From positions 124,001-188,000 of the forward strand of contig NZ_JABAID010000001.1 in the NCBI RefSeq assembly GCF_012641335.1: DNA of 64,000 nucleotides, in the 5' to 3' direction. Made by a program: the position numbers and the translations under genes. This DNA is from Novosphingobium sp. ERN07 (GTDB lineage Bacteria; Pseudomonadota; Alphaproteobacteria; Sphingomonadales; Sphingomonadaceae). The notes below the pieces were generated by a model, which had not been told where the DNA came from, searched no databases, and saw nothing but the letters and a program-made list of their open reading frames with translations. This document shows positions 29,904 to 37,878 of this stretch, one piece after another. Position 1 is the first letter of the stretch; each line of letters opens with the position of its first letter.

Positions 29904-31268
29904 ATGGCGCCAATGCCCGCCTTGAATGCTGCGCGCCCTCCCCGGCCCGCAAACGCCCGCCCCGCGAACCCCCGGTTGACACGGGAAGAGCTGAAGCGGC
30001 TAACCATGCCGCTGGTGCTGTTCTGGGCGCTGCTGCTGCCTGCTGGCCTGTCGCTGGACTTGGGCGGTGTGGTCATTCCGCCCTATCGCCTTGTCGCGAT
30101 GGTTCTGATGCCGTTTGCGGTGGTGGAAATCGTGCAGCGGCGGTTGCGAATGACCATGCCCGACTGGCTGATCATCGGCGGCGCTGCCTATGGCTTTGTC
30201 GCGGCATTCGGTGCGCTGGGCCTTGATCGCGGTTTGCAGTTTGGCGGCAGCTTCGTGATCGATTCGCTCGGCACTTATCTGGTGGGGCGCGCCTATCTGG
30301 TCGATGCCCGAAGGCTGCGCGAATTCCTGCGAAGGGCATTGCCGGGGGCGCTGATCATCGCAGGCATTCTGGTTTTCGAATCGATTTCGCACCAGTTGCT
30401 GATCGCGCCGCTGTTCCCACAGCGTGGCACGATGGAAAACCTCTACGAAATCCGCATGGGCCTGCTGCGCGCGCGCGCCACGTTCCCGCATTCCATTGCG
30501 GCGGGCATGTTCATGATGTCGCTGCTGTCGCTCTATTTCCTTTCGGGGCTGCCGCAACAGACACGGTTGCTGGGCGTGCTGGCCTCGCTTGCCGCGATTT
30601 TCACGGTCAGCAGCACGGCCTTTCTGGCACTGGCGCTTACGGCATTCCTGCTGAGCTATCGTGGTTTCTTCAACGTGGTTCTGCGGATGCGCGAGCGGAT
30701 GATCTATCTCGTCTATGCGTTCATCGCGCTTTATGTTGCGCTGGAAGCGTTCACCGGGCGCGGCGCCATCCGCACCCTGATCCAGTACGCCACGCTGAAC
30801 CCTCGATCGGGGTATTACCGCATCCAGATCTGGACCTACGGCACGGCATCGGTCGAACGCAATCTGTGGTTCGGCATCGGTGACAAGGCGATGGGGCGCG
30901 CGCACTGGATGGTCATGGAAACCATCGACAATCACTGGCTGATGCTGGCTGTGCGCTATGGCCTGCCCACCGCTGTGCTGTTTGGCCTTGGCGTGATCTG
31001 GGCCTTGTGGCGGTGCGGCGCAAAGAACCGCCGCCTGAACACACTCGATTACGGCACCACCATCGGCGCGATGATCGCGCTGGCAGTTTCGGCCACGGTG
31101 GCGTGGGCTGGCGCGCTGTGGGCAAACAACATCGCGTGGTTCATGATGACCGCAGGCTTCGTCGTTGCGCTTTCCGAACAAGTGCGGCTGAACACCGGAA
31201 CCCGCAAGATTGTGCAGCGCAGGCAGGCTTCTCCGCTCAGCATGGCGAACACGCCGCGCCATGCCTGA
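29904..31268 (+). CDS. O-antigen ligase/polymerase-like membrane protein
   Basis: A 454-aa integral membrane protein with about ten to twelve hydrophobic segments and the large periplasmic loop near residues 290-330 (TLNPRSGYYRIQIWTYG, then NLWFGIGDK). This is the pattern of the Wzy/WaaL O-antigen ligase-like family. It is predicted to polymerise the lipid-linked repeat units of the exopolysaccharide. ATG 29904 is used, with TTG 29901 in frame just before. The stop overlaps the acyltransferase gene by 8 nt. Confidence 0.85.
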   Translation: MAPMPALNAARPPRPANARPANPRLTREELKRLTMPLVLFWALLLPAGLSLDLGGVVIPPYRLVAMVLMPFAVVEIVQRRLRMTMPDWLIIGGAAYGFVAAFGALGLDRGLQFGGSFVIDSLGTYLVGRAYLVDARRLREFLRRALPGALIIAGILVFESISHQLLIAPLFPQRGTMENLYEIRMGLLRARATFPHSIAAGMFMMSLLSLYFLSGLPQQTRLLGVLASLAAIFTVSSTAFLALALTAFLLSYRGFFNVVLRMRERMIYLVYAFIALYVALEAFTGRGAIRTLIQYATLNPRSGYYRIQIWTYGTASVERNLWFGIGDKAMGRAHWMVMETIDNHWLMLAVRYGLPTAVLFGLGVIWALWRCGAKNRRLNTLDYGTTIGAMIALAVSATVAWAGALWANNIAWFMMTAGFVVALSEQVRLNTGTRKIVQRRQASPLSMANTPRHA

Positions 31269-32325
31269 AACATCGCCAGCACTTGCAAAGCGCTATGCCG
31301 CGCTTGATGGAATGCGTGGCCTCGCTGCACTGGCGGTTGCGCTGTATCACTGGGGGCTTGCCACCACGCCGATCGTGCCTGCGGGCTATCTGGCTGTCGA
31401 TTTCTTCTTTGTGTTGAGTGGGTTCGTCATCGCGCTCACATATTCTGAACGATTGGCGGGAACGCTCTCGGCGCGCGAATTCATGATCATGCGCGTGATC
31501 CGGTTCTATCCGATCTATCTGGTCGGGCATGTGCTGGGTTTCCTGCGCAGCATGGCAATGCTGGTGGCAGGCAATCCGAACGTGCGAGGCGGGACGGAAC
31601 TGGCGCTGGCCACTGTCTTCGGCACCTTTATGCTGCCGGTGCCTCTGGATGCCCGCAATCTGTTTCCGCTTAACGTGCCTTCGTGGACGCTGTTTCTGGA
31701 ACTGCTGATCAACGTGGCGTTCGCGCTGGGCATGTTCCAACTGTCAAATCGCGCGCTCGCGGGCATCATGGCGGTAAGCGCGGTAGTGTTGATCGGGTTT
31801 ACCGGCCCGCCGCACTTCATGGACGTGGGATATTCCGCAGCCACGCTGCCGCTTGGCATTGCGCGCGTCTGCTACTCGTTCCCGTTCGGCATCATCCTGT
31901 TTCGGATGCTTGGAACGCAGCCCCGGCGTTCGTCGTGGCTTTCCTTCATTCCGTTGGGGGTGCTGGTCACAGTTCTTGCCTGGACGCCGGGCGAAGCGCA
32001 GCGCGGGGCATGGGAACTGGCCTGCGTGTTCGGGCTGTTCCCTGCCCTCGTCGCTGCAGGCATTCGTCTGGAATTGCCAGCCGCGCTGGCCCGTCCTTTC
32101 GAGTTTCTCGGCGCAATCTCCTTTGCAGTGTACGCCATCCACGGGCCGCTGATCATCTTCGTGAACAAGTTGACGGAGAAACTGTCGCTTGATGGATGGG
32201 CTGCGGTCGCGGTCTATCTCTTCATCCTGATGGCGGCGGCGCAGGCTGTAGCGAGCCTGTTCGATGCGCCGGTTCGGGCCATGATCGGCAAATGGCGGCG
32301 GCAAAGGCGTGTGGTGGCCGGATGA
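31261..32325 (+). CDS. Acyltransferase family 3 membrane protein
   Basis: A 354-aa multi-pass acyltransferase of the OafA/ExoZ type, which puts acetyl or other acyl groups on polysaccharides. The family signature LDGMRGLAALAVALYHWG near residue 14 contains the R-x10-H pair; FFFVLSGFVI follows, then about ten membrane segments. ATG 31261 overlaps the polymerase gene; an upstream open frame from 31210 is not used. Its stop overlaps the next ATG (ATGA). Confidence 0.9.
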   Translation: MPETSPALAKRYAALDGMRGLAALAVALYHWGLATTPIVPAGYLAVDFFFVLSGFVIALTYSERLAGTLSAREFMIMRVIRFYPIYLVGHVLGFLRSMAMLVAGNPNVRGGTELALATVFGTFMLPVPLDARNLFPLNVPSWTLFLELLINVAFALGMFQLSNRALAGIMAVSAVVLIGFTGPPHFMDVGYSAATLPLGIARVCYSFPFGIILFRMLGTQPRRSSWLSFIPLGVLVTVLAWTPGEAQRGAWELACVFGLFPALVAAGIRLELPAALARPFEFLGAISFAVYAIHGPLIIFVNKLTEKLSLDGWAAVAVYLFILMAAAQAVASLFDAPVRAMIGKWRRQRRVVAG

Positions 32326-33269
32326 TCAGTCTTGAAGGGCGGGTCGGGCAGCCTGACGTCAGCATTCTGATCGTTGCCTACAATTCGCGCGACTTTATCA
32401 GTGATTGCATCGGTTCGGTCATCGCGCATACCAGTTGCAGCCATGAAATTCTGCTGATCGACAATGGCTGCGATGGGACGGCGGATCTGGTCGCCCGCGA
32501 ATTTCCATCGGTGCGGATCGTGCCCAGCCGGGGGAATATAGGCTTTGGCAAGGGCAATAATGCACTGGCAAGCGAGGCGCGGGGGCAATACCTGCTGCTG
32601 CTCAACCCCGATACCCGGCTGTACGATGCGGCAATCGACCGGCTGCTGGACTTTGCCAGGCACCAGCCGGCCGGGGCGTGGGGCGGGGTGACGACGCTGC
32701 CCGATGGCACGTTTGACACGGGCAATTTCCTTTCGATCCCCACGGTGCCCGGCCTGCTGCGCAATGCCTTTGTTGGCAGCAATGTGGGCGTGCGGCGAGC
32801 CGAGCTTGAAGCGCTGAGCGAACCGGAGCGGGTGGACGTGCTGTGCGGCGGGCTGATGATGCTCTCGCGCCAGACGTGGGACAGGCTTGGCGGCTTTGAT
32901 GAAAGCTTCCTGCTCTACTCCGAAGAGATCGACCTGTTCGCACGCCTTGCCCGGATGGGTGAGCAGGCGTGGATCACGCCGCATTGCAAGATCATTCACA
33001 ATGTCGGCAGCGGCACGCCGCATTCCGCCACGCGGCTGATGTTCGCGACGACTGGGGCGATGCACTATGCCCGGCGGCACTGGCAGGCCCCGCTGGCACA
33101 GATTGCCGGGCTGGCGCTGTGGCTTGAAGCGGCGCGGCGTTGGGGGACGAGCACGGTTCTCGGCCTTGCTTCGCGCGGACACCGGGCGCGGCGCAAGGCC
33201 TATGACCGGGTGGTGCTGCGTCCGTGGCTGTGGTGGAACGGGTATCGCGGGCGCACTTCGCTCGACTGA
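32322..33269 (+). CDS. Glycosyltransferase family 2, rhamnosyltransferase-like
   Basis: A 315-aa GT-A glycosyltransferase. It shows SILIVAYNSRDFISDCIGSV (about 13-32), the acidic LLLNPDTR motif, GGLMMLSR and a GFDESFLLYSEEIDLFARL acceptor loop. The DxD-like NPDTR and the following loop resemble rhamnosyltransferases, which fits the dTDP-rhamnose operon in the same locus. It starts with ATG 32322 in an ATGA overlap. It ends 4 nt from the convergent flippase gene. Confidence 0.88.
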   Translation: MISLEGRVGQPDVSILIVAYNSRDFISDCIGSVIAHTSCSHEILLIDNGCDGTADLVAREFPSVRIVPSRGNIGFGKGNNALASEARGQYLLLLNPDTRLYDAAIDRLLDFARHQPAGAWGGVTTLPDGTFDTGNFLSIPTVPGLLRNAFVGSNVGVRRAELEALSEPERVDVLCGGLMMLSRQTWDRLGGFDESFLLYSEEIDLFARLARMGEQAWITPHCKIIHNVGSGTPHSATRLMFATTGAMHYARRHWQAPLAQIAGLALWLEAARRWGTSTVLGLASRGHRARRKAYDRVVLRPWLWWNGYRGRTSLD

Positions 33270-33273
33270 GAGG

Positions 33274-34554
33274 TCAGCCGAAGAAACTGATCCCGACGAC
33301 CTTGCGCACGACGATCGAAGCCGTGATGCGGCGCACCAGAATACCCGCTGAAACGGCCCAAGCGGCACCCATGACGCCATAAAGCGGCACGAGAACGTAG
33401 CTGAGCACACCTGCGACAAGGCAGCCAACGATGCCGAAGGTCAGCGACCATTTCTCTTGCCGGGCCATCAGCAGAATCGATGAAACCGGGCCGGTGGCAA
33501 TGTTGGCCATCTGCCCAAGCGCGATCAGGCGCAGCGCATTCGCCCCACTGCGGAACTCTTCACCGAACAAGCCGAGCAGGAATTCGGGCGCAACGAGGAT
33601 CACGATCATCAACGGCGCACCGGCAGCGATCATGGCCAGCGAGACGCTACGCGCCAGACGGGCGACTCCTGCCTTGTCCCCCTGCGCGAGCTTGCGCGCA
33701 AAGTGTGGTGCCATGATCGATTCGGACGCCATCATGATCAGGCCGAACAACGCGCCGATCTGAAAGCAGACGCGGAAAATTCCGGCGTCTGCAGTCGTCG
33801 CGGTGTTGGTCAGCATCAGCGTGGCGAACCACTCCACAAGGAACACGGTGACCTGTGAACCCAGCACCATCAGGCCGGAGGTGAGCATGGGCGAGTGTTC
33901 GCCCACGGGCCACTTGCTGATCAGGCGGTAGACGGCGATGAGCGAAACGACGAGACAGACGACGTTTCCGAACAGATAGAAACCGGCAGCGTAGATCGTC
34001 GGAAACCCGCTGCCTGCAAGGGCGAAACCGGCCAAAAGGGCAAGCGCGAGGCCAGTGCCCAGCGGCCCCTGCACGGCTTGCGACAAGGCAATCTTGCCCA
34101 GCGCGCGCAAAGTTGATCCCAGCAGCCGCATCGCGGCCATGACCGGGATCAGCAGGCCGGTGACCAGAATGAACGGTGCGGCTTCCCCGCCCTTTACCCA
34201 AAGCTCTGAAATCGGGCGATTGCCGAACACGAAAATCGCACCGACGAGCAGCGAGGCGATGAGCGTGACGCCGAGGCCGTGGTGGATCGCCTTGCGCGCG
34301 ACGCCAAAGTTGTTTTCGACCTTTGCCACCGAGATCGTGCGAACGATCACGATGTCCAGCCCAAGCGCCGTCAGCGTGGAGAACAGCACGCCAGTGGTCA
34401 TCACGATCGCATAAAGGCCTGAGCCGTGCGGCCCGAACTGCCGCGCCACCAGCCAGTTCAGCGCGAAGCTGATGCCAGCGGTAAGAAACCGCATGGCAAA
34501 TGCGATCAGCATTTCGCCGCGAACGCCGCCAAGCTTCGCCTTCAGCATCTGCAC
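33274..34554 (-). CDS. Polysaccharide flippase, Wzx-like (MOP superfamily)
   Basis: A 426-aa membrane protein with twelve to fourteen predicted segments, matching polysaccharide transporters that flip lipid-linked repeat units across the inner membrane. Family traits are the N-terminal FAMRFLTAGISFALNWLVARQFG, the TALGLDIVIVRT loop and the mid-protein ALGQMANIATGP. GTG 34554 is the first start; ATG 34548 is an alternative. It works with the Wzy-like polymerase and the Wza/Wzc pair in this locus. Confidence 0.9.
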   Translation of the reverse strand: MQMLKAKLGGVRGEMLIAFAMRFLTAGISFALNWLVARQFGPHGSGLYAIVMTTGVLFSTLTALGLDIVIVRTISVAKVENNFGVARKAIHHGLGVTLIASLLVGAIFVFGNRPISELWVKGGEAAPFILVTGLLIPVMAAMRLLGSTLRALGKIALSQAVQGPLGTGLALALLAGFALAGSGFPTIYAAGFYLFGNVVCLVVSLIAVYRLISKWPVGEHSPMLTSGLMVLGSQVTVFLVEWFATLMLTNTATTADAGIFRVCFQIGALFGLIMMASESIMAPHFARKLAQGDKAGVARLARSVSLAMIAAGAPLMIVILVAPEFLLGLFGEEFRSGANALRLIALGQMANIATGPVSSILLMARQEKWSLTFGIVGCLVAGVLSYVLVPLYGVMGAAWAVSAGILVRRITASIVVRKVVGISFFG

Positions 34555-34590
34555 GTCATTTCACCCGCAAAAGGGCTGCGTTGCCGCAGT

Positions 34591-35457
34591 TCAGGCTGGA
34601 TCGCGGATCAGCAGCAGGGTTTCGAAGGGATCAAGCTCCCACTGCGTGGCCAGCGCCGCATCATCGGCAAAGGCGTTGAACGGCTCTACCGCGAAGCCTG
34701 CGCTTTTGAGCGACTGCTCATAGGATTCAGGCGTAAACAGGCGCACGTGATCGTCTTGGCCAAACACGTCGATCCGCTCTTGCGGTCCCATGTTCTGGCC
34801 ACCATCGCGATGTTCGCCCATCTTGAGCGCAATCGGCACCTGCATAATCGCAAGGCCGCTGCCCGGCTTGAGCACGCGTCGCACTTCAGACAGCGCCTTG
34901 GGCAGATCGTAAACATGTTCCATGATGTGATTGGCCACGACCAGATCGACCGAATTGTCGGCCAGTGTCAGCCCTTCGAGATTCTGCGGCTGGACATCGT
35001 TCATGTGACGATAGCGATGCGGCGCAAGATCATAGGCAGTATAGCCCGATCCAAAGCGGGACCGCAGTTCGATGGACAGACCCTTTTCCGGTGCGAAATG
35101 GGCAACTGTCATGGCCGCACCGGTGCCACGGAATGCCGTGTGATGCCGCGTCAGGTAAAACCAGATCAGCCGTTCGCGCGAACCGGAGTGACAAACCGGG
35201 CAAAGATCCTTGCGGCGTTTCAACCCGCCAACGACCTGAAGTTCTTCAAGGACGGGAAAGCCGTATCCGCTATCAATCCGCCCACGTGTTGCAGTGCCGC
35301 ACACTTCGCAGCGGTTGGGTCCGAAATGGACGACCTTTCGACCGATCGCGATGGCCGGATAAGGGATCATCGATCCGATACGCTTTTTCAGGCTCAAAAG
35401 CTTATGCTCCGGTGAAGAGGTATTTTCCCGCTGCACAAAGTGCTGCGCGCGCGACAT
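34591..35457 (-). CDS. Class I SAM methyltransferase with zinc-ribbon-like cysteines
   Basis: A methyltransferase of about 288 aa. Two CxxC knuckles precede the catalytic fold (CEVC about 50-53, CPVC about 86-89), a zinc-ribbon-like arrangement found in many sugar-modifying methyltransferases. The catalytic part has DNSVDLVVANHIMEHV and RVLKPGSGLAIMQVP; the SAM-binding motif I is degenerate. ATG 35457 is preferred over TTG 35496, though evidence is thin. It lies 36 nt after the flippase gene on the same strand in reverse order of transcription, so it may be upstream in one operon. Probably methylates a sugar hydroxyl. Confidence 0.75.
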   Translation of the reverse strand: MSRAQHFVQRENTSSPEHKLLSLKKRIGSMIPYPAIAIGRKVVHFGPNRCEVCGTATRGRIDSGYGFPVLEELQVVGGLKRRKDLCPVCHSGSRERLIWFYLTRHHTAFRGTGAAMTVAHFAPEKGLSIELRSRFGSGYTAYDLAPHRYRHMNDVQPQNLEGLTLADNSVDLVVANHIMEHVYDLPKALSEVRRVLKPGSGLAIMQVPIALKMGEHRDGGQNMGPQERIDVFGQDDHVRLFTPESYEQSLKSAGFAVEPFNAFADDAALATQWELDPFETLLLIRDPA

Positions 35458-35566
35458 TATCGAATTGCCCGCCGCTGACAATGATTTTTGCTGCAATGCG
35501 GAATGGCTTTTGCCAACAAACGTGATTATGCCGTTTTGGATCAGTTCTGCGGGAAGGCGTTTGAAG

Positions 35567-36748
35567 GTGACGGAAAAGTCCGGGGATGCCGATAATGCAG
35601 CGGGTCAGGCAACGAGCCAGCAAGGGACACCCGTTTCGCAAAGCGATGCTGCCACGATCGGTGCAGCATTTGCTCGCCTTGGCAATCGGGGGCCGGGCTT
35701 TGATACGGTGCGAATCTGCGCAGCGAGCGCGGTGGTCTTTCATCACAGTCTTGCCATCAAATACGATATCGTGGCCGTAGACTGGATAAACGCTTTCAGC
35801 CGGGGCTATACCAACCTTGGCTTCCTTTCCGTCGCGATCTTCTTCGTTCTCAGCGGGTTTCTGGTTACGCCCGGCCTGCTGCGCAATGGTGATGTGCTGG
35901 AATATCTGTCACGGCGCTTCATGCGGATCATGCCGCTACTGTTCGTAGTGGTGGCGACAACCGCGCTTGTGATCGGCCCGATCGTTTCCGACCTTGCTCC
36001 GGCAGAATACTTCACCCGCCCGGCACCGTGGCTCTATTTCCGCAATCTCCTGACATGGTTGAGCCTGCATCTGCCGGGCGTGACCGATTATGACGGGGGA
36101 CGCACGATCAACGGGCCAATGTGGACGCTGCACTACGAATGGCTGTGCTACATCACGCTGGGCGTGCTGCAATTGCTGGCTGTCACGCGCAATCGCCAGC
36201 TATTTCTGGCTCTTTGGTGCATGATAATCGTTGCAGGCGCGCTGATCTACTTTCGCGTGGTGCCGACCGGCCCGTTCAAACCGCTGCGCCTGTTCGAACT
36301 GTTCGGCTATTTCGGTGCCGGATCGCTGATCTATCTCTATCGCGACAAGATCCCCTATTCACGCAGCCTGATGGCGCTGGCTTTTTCGCTCCTGCTTGGC
36401 TCGCTATGGCTGAGCATGGGCGTGATCACGGCACCGATGCTGGTTGCTTATCTTGTCGCTGGCCTTGGCATGATCCGGTTTCCGTGGGGGCCGCTGCTGG
36501 CCAAGGCTGACCTGTCCTACGGAATCTATCTGACGCACAGCGTGGCTTTTGTGGTGATCATGCGGTTCTGGCCTGTGGAAGCGCCACTGGTGCTGTTTGT
36601 GCTGGGATGGGGCATGGCCTGCCTGATCGCGCTGATGACCTGGACGTTCATCGAAAAGCCTGCCTTGCGCTACAAGGACGTACCGGCACGGCTGGTGCGT
36701 TCGCTAATCGGCCCGCGTCTGGCGGGCAAGTTCGGAGCCGTAGCCTGA
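35567..36748 (+). CDS. Acyltransferase family 3 membrane protein
   Basis: A second OafA-like acyltransferase, about 393 aa. FDTVRICAASAVVFHHS near residue 37 carries the R-x10-H pair, and FFVLSGFLVTPGLL follows; about ten membrane segments. GTG 35567 is chosen because GGGAAGG is 9 nt upstream; ATG 35528 is an alternative without a ribosome site. It overlaps the next gene by 1 nt (TGATG). Two acyltransferases suggest two acyl positions on the repeat unit. Confidence 0.88.
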   Translation: MTEKSGDADNAAGQATSQQGTPVSQSDAATIGAAFARLGNRGPGFDTVRICAASAVVFHHSLAIKYDIVAVDWINAFSRGYTNLGFLSVAIFFVLSGFLVTPGLLRNGDVLEYLSRRFMRIMPLLFVVVATTALVIGPIVSDLAPAEYFTRPAPWLYFRNLLTWLSLHLPGVTDYDGGRTINGPMWTLHYEWLCYITLGVLQLLAVTRNRQLFLALWCMIIVAGALIYFRVVPTGPFKPLRLFELFGYFGAGSLIYLYRDKIPYSRSLMALAFSLLLGSLWLSMGVITAPMLVAYLVAGLGMIRFPWGPLLAKADLSYGIYLTHSVAFVVIMRFWPVEAPLVLFVLGWGMACLIALMTWTFIEKPALRYKDVPARLVRSLIGPRLAGKFGAVA

Positions 36749-37509
36749 TGAGTTCTTCTGTAGCGCGCGTGATCGAACCGCGCGATTTGCGCAACGTGGT
36801 GATTACGGGGGCAGGGTCAGGCATTGGCCGGGCATTGGCGCGCGCTTTTGCAGCCAAAGGTTTTACCGTTGCCGCGCTGGGCCGGACGCAGGCCGCGCTG
36901 GAGCAGACTGCCGATGGCAATCCGGCGATCCGCCCCTACACCATCGATGTGTGCGATGCGCACCAGTGTCTGAGCGTGTTTGCACGCATCGCGCAGGAGA
37001 TCGGCCCTGTTGACGTGCTCGTCGCCAACGCCGCGATCTATGACAAGGTTCATTTCCTGGACCAGACGCCTGAATCATTCTCGGCCATGATGCGCACCAA
37101 TATCGAAGGGGTGGCCAATGCGGTGCGCCCGGTGCTGCCGGGAATGCTCGAACGCAATTGCGGGCGGATCATCGTCATGGGATCGCTGGCCGATGTAAAT
37201 CCGTTCCCCGGATCGATGGCCTATGCCACCACGAAAGGCGCGCTTCACCCGCTGACACGCGGCATCGCGCTGGAGATCGACCGCGATCGCTATCCCAATG
37301 TGCTGGTCAACGAATTCAGCCCCGGTGCAACACGCACGTCGATGAGCGATCATGGCAATGCGCCCGAAGATATCTTCCCCATGCTTTTCCGAATCGTGGA
37401 GTTTCCATCGGGCGGGCCACATGGGAAATTCTTTTCGGAATGGCGGCAGGTCCATGTGGGCGAAAGCTGGAAGGGCGCGCTGAAACGCATTGTTCTTCGG
37501 AAGAAATGA
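36748..37509 (+). CDS. Short-chain dehydrogenase/reductase
   Basis: A 253-aa SDR enzyme with VVITGAGSGIGRALA (about 17-31), NAA (about 97) and the catalytic Ser in VMGSL with the YATTK Tyr/Lys pair. It probably uses NADP(H). The substrate cannot be read from sequence; a sugar or acyl intermediate of the polymer pathway is the contextual guess. Its ATG shares one base with the upstream stop. It is followed 102 nt later by the spike-like pair. Confidence 0.85.
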   Translation: MSSSVARVIEPRDLRNVVITGAGSGIGRALARAFAAKGFTVAALGRTQAALEQTADGNPAIRPYTIDVCDAHQCLSVFARIAQEIGPVDVLVANAAIYDKVHFLDQTPESFSAMMRTNIEGVANAVRPVLPGMLERNCGRIIVMGSLADVNPFPGSMAYATTKGALHPLTRGIALEIDRDRYPNVLVNEFSPGATRTSMSDHGNAPEDIFPMLFRIVEFPSGGPHGKFFSEWRQVHVGESWKGALKRIVLRKK

Positions 37510-37611
37510 GCCTGATCGGGTTGCGGAAATTCCATCGAGAAAACATTTTCCTACAGGCATTGGGCAGTGATAGTTGAATGTTCGCCTTTTGTTCAAGCAA
37601 GGAGAACATTC

Positions 37612-37878
37612 ATGGAAGACCCATTCCTCAACACCGTCGACAGCCCGATGACGCCCGCCGGAACGTGCTTTTCGATCACACCGCATGATACGGTGGAGTT
37701 CGAACGTGCGACCAAGGCCATTTACATCGGCACTGGCGGCGATCTTGTGCTGCGGCCGGTCAACGGCACCGCAGATGTGACCTTTCGCAACCTGCCAGCC
37801 GGGTTCATTCTCGACGTTCGGGTGCGCGCGATCCGTGTGACCGGCACCACGGCTGCTGATCTCGTAGGGCTTGCCTGA
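37612..37878 (+). CDS. Head-spike base-like protein (RCAP_rcc01079 family)
   Basis: An 88-aa all-beta protein. Its PAGTCFSITPHDTVEF, KAIYIGTGGDLVLRPVNGT, VTFRNLPAGFILDVRVR and TGTTAADLVGLA segments fit the RCAP_rcc01079 spike base family, as known from the Rhodobacter gene transfer agent (GhsA), where head spikes bind capsular polysaccharide. The family assignment is from memory of the motif pattern. ATG 37612 has a strong AAGGAG 8 nt upstream. It overlaps the next gene by one base (TGATG). No other phage gene is nearby. Confidence 0.75.
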   Translation: MEDPFLNTVDSPMTPAGTCFSITPHDTVEFERATKAIYIGTGGDLVLRPVNGTADVTFRNLPAGFILDVRVRAIRVTGTTAADLVGLA